Source: Desulfobulbaceae bacterium (GTDB lineage: Bacteria; Bacteroidota; Ignavibacteria; Kapaibacteriales; UBA2268). From it: 64,000 nt of DNA. The notes beneath the pieces were generated by a model, which was not told the DNA's origin, ran no database searches, and saw only the letters and a list, made by a program, of their open reading frames with translations. Below, one piece after another: positions 7,978 through 16,089 of this stretch. The translations under genes were made by a program, and so were the position numbers. Position 1 is the stretch's first letter; each line of letters begins with the position of its first letter. The DNA is taken from the NCBI GenBank assembly GCA_018335795.1, contig JAGXRP010000066.1, forward strand, positions 1 to 64,000, read 5' to 3'.

Positions 7978-8178
7978 TTAACAGTTCTTCAAAGTTGTTT
8001 TGTTATGACCAGTAAACAAGGCTTGCAAAGAATCCCTTATTAGCATTACTGCCGCATTTGCCTTTGGGCGTTTCTCAAGCTCTGCAAAGGCAACAAGCAT
8101 GTCATGCTCTTTCTTGTTCATAGAGAGCATAACGTGATATTTTTTCTCACCTTTGGGTCTTCCAATGTTATTTTTCAT
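7978..8178 (-). CDS. Small ribbon-helix-helix-like DNA-binding protein
   Basis: The track start is a TTG at 8211; I prefer the ATG at 8178, which has GAGG five bases upstream and gives 66 residues starting MKNNIGRPKGEKKYHVMLSMN. The N-terminal strand followed by KKEHDMLVAFAELEKR and a second helix looks like an Arc/MetJ-type ribbon-helix-helix regulator, and the GRPKG segment resembles an AT-hook-like basic patch. It is the first gene of the leftward operon and is served by the promoter at 8266-8296. It probably regulates early expression; this is inferred. Confidence 0.5.
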   Translation of the reverse strand: MKNNIGRPKGEKKYHVMLSMNKKEHDMLVAFAELEKRPKANAAVMLIRDSLQALFTGHNKTTLKNC

Positions 8179-8236
8179 ATCAACCTCATTTTGTTCTTGT
8201 AATAGTTCCAAAATTTTACTATTTTTGAATAAGTCG

Positions 8237-8256
8237 AATTTACAAAAATGTAAATT
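8237..8256. promoter_or_regulatory. Candidate operator 1 (inverted repeat)
   Basis: AATTTAC-AAAAAT-GTAAATT, seven-base perfect arms with a six-base centre, in the divergent region between the leftward operon and the repressor. It lies just downstream of the leftward -7 element. The repressor at 8361 or the ribbon-helix-helix protein at 7978 are the likely binders. Confidence 0.5.
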
Positions 8257-8278
8257 TAACTAATACAAAAATAGTTAA
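8256..8278. promoter_or_regulatory. Candidate operator 2 overlapping the leftward -7 box
   Basis: TTAACTA-N9-TAGTTAA, seven-base perfect arms. The leftward -7 element TATTTTTG lies across the centre and one arm, so a bound dimer would block RNA polymerase directly. The arm sequence differs from operator 1, so the two sites may bind different proteins. Confidence 0.5.
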
Positions 8279-8296
8279 TTTTGAGATAAATTACAA
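8266..8296 (-). promoter_or_regulatory. Leftward early promoter, Bacteroidota type
   Basis: On the minus strand TTG is followed by 20 bases and TATTTTTG, an exact match to the TTG-N19-20-TAnnTTTG consensus used by the Bacteroidota primary sigma factor. It would drive the operon 8178 down to 1. Confidence 0.6.
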
Positions 8297-8324
8297 GAGA
8301 TTTTTTCAAAATTTTCAATTTTTT

Positions 8325-8353
8325 TTGAACTTTTTTTGAATTAATTAGGTTTA
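8325..8353 (+). promoter_or_regulatory. Candidate repressor promoter, possibly leaderless
   Basis: TTG, 18 bases, then TAGGTTTA, one base off the TAnnTTTG consensus. The box ends seven bases before the repressor ATG, and no ribosome site is present, so the transcript may start at or next to the start codon, as for lambda cI from PRM. Confidence 0.35.
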
Positions 8354-8360
8354 AGACAAA

Positions 8361-8759
8361 ATGGAAATGGAATTTGGGAAACGGTTAAAGACTTTCGTTG
8401 TAGCTGCCTACGATGAAATAAGAGATTTCGCTGCTGATTGTGGCGTTAGTCCAAGCACTGTCTCTATGTGGTTTGCAAGCAAAAAAGTGCCCGGTGCGGA
8501 ATCTGTAGAAAAGATTTACAATGCTGGTTGCTCAATTGATTGGCTAATAAGCGGAAACGGAGAAATGCTTGCTATGAATGAATCGGGCAAGAAAATCCGT
8601 GAAAAACTTAATATGCCGGATTCCGAACAAGAAGAAATCCATTCTATTACCTATGAGAAAATGGTTCAAGTGCCTTTCGTCAAAGACCTTCGTGTACTTC
8701 TGCGTGAAGACATTAAGGAACTACTGCAACAAGCTCTTGCAGGTCAAAAAATCAAATAA
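8361..8759 (+). CDS. CI-like phage repressor, helix-turn-helix
   Basis: Residues 5-65 form an XRE/CI-type helix-turn-helix: FGKRLKTFVVAAYDEIRDFAADCGVSPSTVSMWFASKK, then the GCSIDWLISGNGEML strand-turn typical of phage CI repressor N-terminal domains. The C-terminal half is a linker and amphipathic helices, likely dimerising, with no peptidase domain; the S24 domain is on the next gene instead. It sits at the divergent switch and lacks a ribosome site. Expected to hold the leftward promoter off in the integrated state. The 8578-8820 ORF is its shadow. Confidence 0.8.
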   Translation: MEMEFGKRLKTFVVAAYDEIRDFAADCGVSPSTVSMWFASKKVPGAESVEKIYNAGCSIDWLISGNGEMLAMNESGKKIREKLNMPDSEQEEIHSITYEKMVQVPFVKDLRVLLREDIKELLQQALAGQKIK

Positions 8760-8785
8760 TGTAAAATATCAGAAATGGAGAATAA

Positions 8786-9217
8786 ATGGAAACTTTAGTA
8801 GTTTTTGCAGAACCTATTGAAAATTTTGTGAAATTACCTTCACTTATTTCTGCTTTTTCTTGTGGATTTGGGAGTCCTTATGACGATGGATATGAATTCC
8901 ACGATGTGCCTGAATCTGTTGCCAAGAAAGCAAAAGATGGATATGTTATTGAAGCCACAGGTAAAAGTATGGAACCTGTTATTACCGAAGGGGACAAACT
9001 TTTAATTGACCACGATTTACAACCTCAAAAGGGTGATATTATCGTTGCATACCTAAATGGTGATTTTCTAATCAAGACCTATAAGCCTGTTAATGGTCAA
9101 ACTATTCTGCTTTCTCAAAATATGGATTATGACCCGATTGTTGTTAATCCTGAAGATAACTTTCAAGTTCTGGGTGTTGTAATTTATAACTTAAAGAAAA
9201 TAAATGGTAGAAGCTAA
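8786..9217 (+). CDS. UmuD/LexA-like S24 self-cleaving protease-fold protein
   Basis: A 143-residue protein of UmuD length. Visible features are a Cys-Gly self-cleavage-like bond in FSCGFGSP (residues ~24-31), the nucleophile serine in EATGKSMEPVI, and the catalytic lysine in NGDFLIKTYK; the fold ends FQVLGVVIYNL. In UmuD, RecA-ssDNA stimulates this cleavage after DNA damage. No umuC polymerase follows, so it probably acts as a damage sensor for the repressor upstream rather than in translesion synthesis. GGAG lies five bases before the ATG; the gene follows the repressor by 26 bases and precedes the degenerate S24 protein by two. Confidence 0.75.
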   Translation: METLVVFAEPIENFVKLPSLISAFSCGFGSPYDDGYEFHDVPESVAKKAKDGYVIEATGKSMEPVITEGDKLLIDHDLQPQKGDIIVAYLNGDFLIKTYKPVNGQTILLSQNMDYDPIVVNPEDNFQVLGVVIYNLKKINGRS

Positions 9218-9219
9218 AC

Positions 9220-9864
9220 ATGACTTATGATGAATATATAAAGATAGCTGATGATATTGATTTGTATTACTTAACCAAGAACCTTCTAATCAAGGAGCAT
9301 CAAGGTTATGTTAAATCAAGCAGAATTTTAGACTTGTTGCAAAAGGAAGCATCTCGTAGGAAAGCTTCTTTTGTTAGCGATGCTTTAAATGAAATAGCGC
9401 TATATATTCAAGCAAACGAGGATTTTCAAAATGTTTTCAGCGAACACACGACTTCTTTACCGTTTAATCACAATAAGTTAAATGGCGACATTCATAAAAT
9501 ACTAAACCACCCTGCAGTTTTAAGCAGAAAGAATGGTCTCCAAGATCAAGAACCAACAGTTATAGAAAGTTGCTTTGAATCAGAAAGTGAATACTTCTTT
9601 TGTAAAGTTAAGGGAAATGATTTGTTTGATAATGTTAATGGCGATACTTTTGGTATTGTTGTTAGGAAAAAAAGTAATCCTTTGAATGGGCAAAACGTTG
9701 TTGTCAATTATCAATCTAAAATCCAGGTAAAGAAGTTCTACAAAAAAAATGGCAAGGTCTGGTTGATGTCTGGTAAAGACAATTCCAACAAAGTTGAAGT
9801 TCAAGATGATGATTTTAAAATATTAGGAGTTGTAACTCAAGTAGTTAAGGAGATAAAAAGATGA
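9220..9864 (+). CDS. S24-like protein lacking the catalytic serine
   Basis: The C-terminal ~100 residues align with the neighbouring UmuD-like protein: VKGNDLFDNVNGDTFGIVVR replaces ATGKSMEPVITEGDKLLIDH, and IQVKKFYKKNGKVWLM keeps the lysine position. The serine is replaced by aspartate (GND versus GKS), so self-cleavage should be lost. The N-terminal ~115 residues are helical (MTYDEYIKIADDIDLYYLTK) and unrecognised, but could be a protein- or DNA-binding part. It starts two bases after the UmuD-like gene and its stop overlaps the next small gene (ATGA). It may pair with its active neighbour to modulate the switch. Confidence 0.6.
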   Translation: MTYDEYIKIADDIDLYYLTKNLLIKEHQGYVKSSRILDLLQKEASRRKASFVSDALNEIALYIQANEDFQNVFSEHTTSLPFNHNKLNGDIHKILNHPAVLSRKNGLQDQEPTVIESCFESESEYFFCKVKGNDLFDNVNGDTFGIVVRKKSNPLNGQNVVVNYQSKIQVKKFYKKNGKVWLMSGKDNSNKVEVQDDDFKILGVVTQVVKEIKR

Positions 9865-9977
9865 GATTAAATCAATATTCAATCAATTCATTTTTAGAAT
9901 TCTTCTTAGCTATTTTGACCGATTCAATTTTTGGTATATTGAAGTTGGGTAGCTACATAATTAGAGGCTTAAACTGA
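9861..9977 (+). CDS. Tiny hydrophobic protein (38 aa), absent from ORF track
   Basis: MRLNQYSINSFLEFFLAILTD... encodes 38 residues, largely hydrophobic. The ATG overlaps the preceding stop (ATGA), and its own stop is one base from the start of the helicase gene, a spacing hard to explain unless it is translated. It may be a small membrane peptide or simply a coupling frame that carries ribosomes to the helicase. No homologue recognised. Confidence 0.45.
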   Translation: MRLNQYSINSFLEFFLAILTDSIFGILKLGSYIIRGLN

Positions 9978-9978
9978 T

Positions 9979-12297
9979 ATGGCAAAACTATATCCAGAAT
10001 ATAATCAATTACTTAAAGAAAATCCTACTGAGGCAGAATTAAGGATTATCGAACTCGTCAATAAATTTGATGATTCCTATGAATTGTTCTACAAACCATT
10101 TCTTAATGGTGATATCCCAACCTTTGTTTTGGTTAAGAAATCTTACGGTATGTTTATTTTTGAAGTATTTACTGATAATATTTTTGATTATGAAATTGAC
10201 AATAAATATCTTAAAAAGAAAAGCAATGATGGGGAAATTGAACTTGTTTCACCTTTTGCAAAAGTTGACACACTTAGAACTCATTTTATAAATTTACATT
10301 TCAAAGAACTTTTCGAGAAATTGTTAAAAGATTACCATTATAGGAAGATTATCAATAGTGTAGTTTACTTGGATAATACTTCTTCAGATGAATTTGAAAA
10401 ATGGTATAGCTCAAACTTTTCATCTAAAAAGTCTTGGAAATTATTTGATACTCAAGTAGTTACAAACGATACCTTAACTAAAGAAAGATTCGATAGAATG
10501 TTTCAATTAAGCGGTTTTCAAACTAAGAGTAAATATTTTTCCGATGAACTTTATAAACAGCTTTTCAGATACTTGAAACCTTCCTTTCATAGAATTGACG
10601 ATGGAATTTTTATTAACTTTTCTGAAGAACAAATTAAGATACTACGTAACCCAAACAATGCAAAGTTAAGAAAAATAAGAGGGGTTGCTGGTTCAGGAAA
10701 AACTCTTTTATTGGCAAAAATGGCTGTTGATGAATATGTTAGAACGAAAGGTAAGGTTTTGATACTTACCTTCAATTTAGCATTGAGAAATTATATATCC
10801 GAGCAGATTAACCGTATTCCCGCTGATTTTTCTTGGGATGGATTTGAGATTAAGAATTATCACGAATTCTTTAAATCTAAAGCAATGGAATCAAATATTC
10901 CTATCAAATTCCTAACAGATTTTGAAAACAAGTATTTTTTTGAAAGAAGTAAGGGAAAGATTGAGAGATACCAATCAATATTCATAGATGAGATCCAAGA
11001 CTACAGGGAATCTTGGCTTGAAATCATCAAGAAATACTTTCTGGCTGAAGGCGGTTCTTACACTGTTTTTGGAGATGAAAAGCAAAATATTTATGATAGA
11101 CCTTTGAATGAAGAAGACGATAAAAGACCCTACACTGGAGTTCCGGGTAAGTATTGGAACGTATTAGAAGAAACAGCAAGGCTTTCAAACTCAATAAGAG
11201 AATTAGCTCAACAATTTCAAGAATCATTCTTAGGTAATAAATATAAGAAGGACTTGATTAAACAAACCTCTATACCACTTGATTTTTCAAATTCATACGG
11301 TACAATAACTAATACTATCAATTATGAACTATTATTGAATGGTTCTAACAGTGCCTTTCATTTGCATAAGTATATACATAATAAAGTAAGGGAAATGAAT
11401 ATTAACCCGCACGATATTGGGATATTGGGTTCAAGGGTTGAATATGTTAGAGATTTATCCTTTTTATTTGATAACATTGACGGAGAAAAAACAACATTGA
11501 TGTCTGAAACCAAAGAGGATTGGTGGAGACTGTTGTTTTCGGAAATTCCTATAGTTCCACTTGAAAACAGACCAGAAAAGTTCTTTAAACCTATGGTTTC
11601 ATTTTGTCCCTCTTTAACCAAATTGAAATCATTTGCTCGAAATGAAAACGATTTATATGAAAAGTTGAAAGAACATTATTTAAGGGAATCAAGAAAAAAC
11701 GAAACTAATAGTGAAGATAGTTCCGATGATTTTAGAAAAAGCATTGAGGATTTTGAGGTTACTGAACACTTGATTGCACAAGGTAAAATAACTCTGGAAC
11801 ATTTTTACCCTAAATGGCAACAATTAAATGAAAGTCTAATAAAAGAAAACTTGAAACAAGAAAATTTAAGTGCGTTAAAGAAATTGACTCCTCAATCAAC
11901 AATTTTTGAATTTAATAAAGTTGTTAAGTTAATTCCTTATAATATCAAAAGGAAGTATAGCCAACAGCTTCAATATCTAAAGAATCTGCTTGATTCATAT
12001 AATTATATTACAGAACAACTTGAAACATTGAGGCGAAGTAAGAAATTGAATTTTAGAATGAATACTGACGGAACTATGAAACTATCAACTATACATAGTT
12101 TCAAAGGTTGGGAAATTCACACCTTATTTTTGATTCTTGATGGGCAGGAAGAAGACCAGAAGTTTTTAACTGATGAACTTGTCTATACTGCAATTACAAG
12201 AGCAAGGTTCAATTTAATAATATTAAACTTGGGTATGATAAAATATCATCATTTTTTCAATCAATCAATGAGAGTTTATGATGGATTCGGAAATTGA
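9979..12297 (+). CDS. Superfamily 1 helicase with degenerate NERD nuclease domain
   Basis: Residues 1-~125 resemble a NERD nuclease: NPTEAELRIIELVN, then a strand pair ...DIPTFVLVKKSYGMFIFEVF and SPFAKVDTLRTHF. In NERD enzymes the second part reads D-F..EVK; here the Asp position is Pro/Thr and the Lys is Phe, so catalysis is probably lost. The helicase core follows: GVAGSGKTLLL (Walker A, 235-242), FIDEIQD (337-338 DE), GDEKQNIYDR, and a C-terminal STIHSFKGWEIHTL and VYTAITRAR. It is a UvrD-type DNA translocase whose NERD part may now only bind DNA. It begins the cargo and overlaps the HEPN gene by 20 bases. Confidence 0.7.
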   Translation: MAKLYPEYNQLLKENPTEAELRIIELVNKFDDSYELFYKPFLNGDIPTFVLVKKSYGMFIFEVFTDNIFDYEIDNKYLKKKSNDGEIELVSPFAKVDTLRTHFINLHFKELFEKLLKDYHYRKIINSVVYLDNTSSDEFEKWYSSNFSSKKSWKLFDTQVVTNDTLTKERFDRMFQLSGFQTKSKYFSDELYKQLFRYLKPSFHRIDDGIFINFSEEQIKILRNPNNAKLRKIRGVAGSGKTLLLAKMAVDEYVRTKGKVLILTFNLALRNYISEQINRIPADFSWDGFEIKNYHEFFKSKAMESNIPIKFLTDFENKYFFERSKGKIERYQSIFIDEIQDYRESWLEIIKKYFLAEGGSYTVFGDEKQNIYDRPLNEEDDKRPYTGVPGKYWNVLEETARLSNSIRELAQQFQESFLGNKYKKDLIKQTSIPLDFSNSYGTITNTINYELLLNGSNSAFHLHKYIHNKVREMNINPHDIGILGSRVEYVRDLSFLFDNIDGEKTTLMSETKEDWWRLLFSEIPIVPLENRPEKFFKPMVSFCPSLTKLKSFARNENDLYEKLKEHYLRESRKNETNSEDSSDDFRKSIEDFEVTEHLIAQGKITLEHFYPKWQQLNESLIKENLKQENLSALKKLTPQSTIFEFNKVVKLIPYNIKRKYSQQLQYLKNLLDSYNYITEQLETLRRSKKLNFRMNTDGTMKLSTIHSFKGWEIHTLFLILDGQEEDQKFLTDELVYTAITRARFNLIILNLGMIKYHHFFNQSMRVYDGFGN

Positions 12298-13162
12298 AAA
12301 AAGATTAAAGCAAATGGCTATTGATACGATAAGTGGAATTTTTGGGCAGGAAGCTCAAACAGATTTCGCTAAGATGCAATCTTATAATAACAAAGATGCT
12401 TATTATTTTGAAGTGATTAATTCATTATACTTTCCTAAGAACCCTGCTGACAAAGATTTACACAATATTGGCAAATCAATATGTGAAAATCTGATAATTT
12501 TATATCGTGATGTCAAGACGAAGAATCCAAAAATTGCAAGGAATTTCTTTAATGCATTTATTAAGGACTATCCTGGAACGAATAATACAAAATTGTTTAA
12601 TCAATTCATAACTTTGATAGAAACCTCAAGTGCCTATAAAAATGGAATCAATACAAGTAATTATCTAATGGTTTGGGAGTTAATAAAAAAGCAATTATTA
12701 TCTGCTAACGAATTTCTGAATATTCTTATTGGCTATATCAATTTTATTATTAATTTTATTTTGAACAATAAAGAGAATAAAAACTTATTATCTGGTTCGT
12801 ATAAGTCCAAGATTGATTCTTTTAATAAGAATTATCTGAATGCTGTTTTCCCAGTCATTTCTAATATAGCAAATCCGGATTTGAGAAATGCTATTGCTCA
12901 TAGTAAAATATGGAATGATAGAGAAAATGAAATTATAACTTATGAAACGAAGAATAATATTATCAAAGTTGATACTATTACATTTGTTGGTATTGCAGGT
13001 GCAACTACATATCTTTGTCCAGCATATGTGTCTTTCTTATGTATAATCTATATTCTCGAATATACAAATTACAGTTCTTGCACTTTACTACCTGAAGAAG
13101 TAAAGAACATACTTAAAAAACAAATCAATGAAAAACTTCAATTAACGGAGTTAACCAATTGA
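12278..13162 (+). CDS. HEPN-domain-like helical protein
   Basis: A mostly helical 294-residue protein. Around residues 203-208 it has RNAIAHSKIW, matching the HEPN ribonuclease motif R-N-x3-H that forms the metal-independent active site in many toxin and abortive-infection proteins. The rest is not recognised; hydrophobic helices (LNILIGYINFIINFI) lie before the motif. The start overlaps the NERD-helicase stop and the stop overlaps the TTG start of the next helicase, so the three genes are translated together. A role as an RNase effector guarded or triggered by the two helicases is plausible but inferred. Confidence 0.5.
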   Translation: MMDSEIEKRLKQMAIDTISGIFGQEAQTDFAKMQSYNNKDAYYFEVINSLYFPKNPADKDLHNIGKSICENLIILYRDVKTKNPKIARNFFNAFIKDYPGTNNTKLFNQFITLIETSSAYKNGINTSNYLMVWELIKKQLLSANEFLNILIGYINFIINFILNNKENKNLLSGSYKSKIDSFNKNYLNAVFPVISNIANPDLRNAIAHSKIWNDRENEIITYETKNNIIKVDTITFVGIAGATTYLCPAYVSFLCIIYILEYTNYSSCTLLPEEVKNILKKQINEKLQLTELTN

Positions 13163-16065
13163 AAGAAAAAAAATACATATTTGAGGAAGGTTTAGATCCT
13201 GCTAAAATTGAAGCAATAGAACACACCGATGGTGCATTGTTAATCATTGCAGGTCCCGGTTCAGGAAAGACAAAAACATTAGTGGAAAAAGTTGTTTATT
13301 TGATTACTGTTAAAGATGTTCAACCAGAAAATATATTAATAGCAACATTTACTCAGAAGGCTGCTAATGAACTTATAACTCGAATTTCAAATCGAATACT
13401 CGATTTAGGTATTAAAGTTAATCTAAATGAAGTTTATATTGGAACATTGCATTCAATTTTCTTAAGGATTCTTGAAGAAAACAGAGAATTCACAAGGCTT
13501 TCAAAGAATTATAGACTTCTGGATGATTTTGAACTTATTTATTTTATATATGAACATATAAAAGAGTTTGAAAAAATTGAGAACTTTTCAGAATTATTAA
13601 AAGAAGGTTTTATTTCATCTTGGGATAAAGCACAAATAATATTGAAATATGTTAGTAAAGTCTCAGAGGAAATGATAGACATTCAAGAACTAATTTCATC
13701 AGAAATTATTGAAATTAAAGTGATAGGAGAGTTAACTAAGAAATATCAGGAATTATTAGCTTCTGAAAATTGTCTCGATTTTACTACTATTCAAACTGAA
13801 ACTTATGAGCTGTTAAAATCACACCCTGCAGTACTTAATAAGATTCAAGAAAAAATCAAATATATGATGATAGATGAATATCAGGATACAAATACAGTTC
13901 AAGAAATGATCATTTTCAAAATTTTGAATCCTGCTACTAATAACATTTGTGTTGTTGGAGACGATGACCAAGGACTATACAGATTTAGAGGGGCAAGTAT
14001 AAGGAATATTCTTGAGTTCCCAAAAAACTTCAAGAAAGGTGAATGTAAGTTGGTAACACTTACAACTAATTATCGTTCACACCCCCAAATCATTGATTTC
14101 TATAGCCAATGGATAAATGAATGTAAGTGGGAAATTGATAGTAAAGTCTTTAGGTATGACAAGAAAATTAAACCAAAAGATTATGAGTTTGATTCCTATT
14201 CTTCTGTTGTTAAGATTTCTTCAGACGATTCATTTGAAGAGTGGCAGAATAACACTCTAACATTTATCAATTATCTTAAAGATTATGAATTGTTAAATGA
14301 CTATAATCAAATCGCATTCTTGTTTAAATCTGTTAAAAATGACAAAGTCATAGCTTTAGCAGAATATCTTGAGCAAAATGGAATTAATGTCTTCTCTCCG
14401 AGGTCTGCATTATTCTTTGAAAGACCAGAAATTAAATTAATGTTGGGAGCTTTAATCTTTATTTTCCCAAATTTATTTGATGATCTGAAGTGGAATGAAA
14501 ACGCAAATCTTGAGATTTGGGAGTACTATCAAGAATGCAAAATTTTTTTTGCTAATGAGGTTAGAAAGAACAAGGGAACACATACGGAGTTATTGAAATG
14601 GTGCAATTCAAAAGCAAAGGAACATACTCCATTATTATCGAATACTGACTATTCTTTTTCTACATTGTTCTATCAATTGTTAAAATTTACTTTATTCTCC
14701 AATTATTTGGACGTCGAATTGAACGACAAGGCTTACAATCTACGTGCAATCTATAATTTGGGACTTCTTTCAAAGTTATTGACAAAATTTGAATATTTGA
14801 ATAACATTACTATATTTACTGTTAAGAACTACAAAAAAGTACTTCAAAAGTTCTTTAATCAATACTTAAGATTTCTGAAGGAAGGAGGTATAGAAGAATT
14901 CGAGGATTTTGAAGAGTATGCTCCATCTGGTTGTGTTTCATTTATGACTATCCATCAATCGAAAGGATTAGAGTTTCCGATTGTTGTTGTTGGTTCTTTA
15001 AATCTTACTCCAAGAAAACAGTACGATGAAATAGATGTTGTACTTCAAAGTAAATATTATAGGAAAGAAGCGTTTGAACCAATTGAGCAGACAAAGTTCT
15101 TCGATTTTTATCGTTTATTCTACACAGCATTTTCAAGACCTCAAAATCTATTAGTTCTAAGTGCAAATATTAAGGAAGGACGTGGCAAGTCCCCTTCTAA
15201 GTATTTTGAGAAATTATTCAATCAAATACCAGATTGGAATGATGAAAATAGCAATTTGTGTAAATTGGAACTTGAGAGATTGAAACCTGTCAACATTAAG
15301 AAACAATATGCATTTACATCTGACATCCTTTTATATGAGAACTGTCCTTATCAATATAAATTCTACAAAGAGTTAGACTATTCACCTGTTAGAATTCAAG
15401 GTACGATGTTTGGAACCTTGGTTCATCAAACAATTGAAGATATTCATAAAGCAGTTTTGAGAGGTGAACGTGAACTTATTTCTGATGATAATATTAAGGA
15501 TTGGTTTAACCACAATTATAATAGTTTATCGAAAAGTCTGAAAACATATCTTGGAGAAGGTCAAATTGAAGCTGCTAAAAAGCAAGTATTGAATTATAAA
15601 GAAAAGCATAAAAATGATTGGGACAGAATTAAGGAAGCCGAAGTAGATGTTTCTCTTGTAAAAGAAGACTATATTTTAAATGGTAAAATTGATTTGATAA
15701 GAGGTGAAAATGATTCTGTTGAAATTATTGATTTCAAATCTGAGAAGAAAAAACCCGATGTTAATAACTCTATTGACAGGGAAAAGCTAAACCGTTATAG
15801 GCGTCAATTAGAGGTTTATGCTCATATTGTTGAAGGAAGAATTGGGCTTAAAGTCAGTAAGATGCATTTATACTACACTGGCGAGGAATCTGGAAATCCA
15901 TACATAACCTATGGTAATGACAAGGTAAATATTAATAATACAATTGCCACTTTCGATAAGATTGTTTCTGAAATTGAAGCAAAGTCATTCAAAAGACCTG
16001 TTGAAAGAATGTGTGAAAAGCTTTGTGGCGATTGTGATATGCGTTTTTATTGTAGAATGAAGTAA
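13159..16065 (+). CDS. UvrD/PcrA-like helicase fused to Fe-S RecB-like nuclease
   Basis: Helicase motifs are complete: IAGPGSGKTKTLVEKV (Walker A, residue ~30), ATFTQKAANEL, MMIDEYQDTN (~236), VVGDDDQGLYRFRGA, TTNYRSHPQI, FMTIHQSKGLEFPIV and LFYTAFSRPQNLL. The last ~250 residues are a PD-(D/E)XK nuclease: FGTLVHQTIEDI, NGKIDLIRGENDSVEIIDFKSEKK (D and D-x-K), and a QLEVYAHI helix. A cysteine at ~732 plus the terminal CGDCDMRFYC (C-x2-C-x5-C) fits the AddB/Cas4-type 4Fe-4S pattern. The start is TTG with GGAG eight bases upstream. It should unwind and degrade DNA ends and resembles a one-chain AddAB-like enzyme in a defence setting. Confidence 0.8.
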   Translation: MKEKKYIFEEGLDPAKIEAIEHTDGALLIIAGPGSGKTKTLVEKVVYLITVKDVQPENILIATFTQKAANELITRISNRILDLGIKVNLNEVYIGTLHSIFLRILEENREFTRLSKNYRLLDDFELIYFIYEHIKEFEKIENFSELLKEGFISSWDKAQIILKYVSKVSEEMIDIQELISSEIIEIKVIGELTKKYQELLASENCLDFTTIQTETYELLKSHPAVLNKIQEKIKYMMIDEYQDTNTVQEMIIFKILNPATNNICVVGDDDQGLYRFRGASIRNILEFPKNFKKGECKLVTLTTNYRSHPQIIDFYSQWINECKWEIDSKVFRYDKKIKPKDYEFDSYSSVVKISSDDSFEEWQNNTLTFINYLKDYELLNDYNQIAFLFKSVKNDKVIALAEYLEQNGINVFSPRSALFFERPEIKLMLGALIFIFPNLFDDLKWNENANLEIWEYYQECKIFFANEVRKNKGTHTELLKWCNSKAKEHTPLLSNTDYSFSTLFYQLLKFTLFSNYLDVELNDKAYNLRAIYNLGLLSKLLTKFEYLNNITIFTVKNYKKVLQKFFNQYLRFLKEGGIEEFEDFEEYAPSGCVSFMTIHQSKGLEFPIVVVGSLNLTPRKQYDEIDVVLQSKYYRKEAFEPIEQTKFFDFYRLFYTAFSRPQNLLVLSANIKEGRGKSPSKYFEKLFNQIPDWNDENSNLCKLELERLKPVNIKKQYAFTSDILLYENCPYQYKFYKELDYSPVRIQGTMFGTLVHQTIEDIHKAVLRGERELISDDNIKDWFNHNYNSLSKSLKTYLGEGQIEAAKKQVLNYKEKHKNDWDRIKEAEVDVSLVKEDYILNGKIDLIRGENDSVEIIDFKSEKKKPDVNNSIDREKLNRYRRQLEVYAHIVEGRIGLKVSKMHLYYTGEESGNPYITYGNDKVNINNTIATFDKIVSEIEAKSFKRPVERMCEKLCGDCDMRFYCRMK

Positions 16066-16089
16066 TTAATAAATATAGGCGAGATTAAA

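Noticed and set aside
8786-9864. umuDC translesion polymerase operon
   Set aside because: No UmuC polymerase follows; the next gene is a second S24-like protein.
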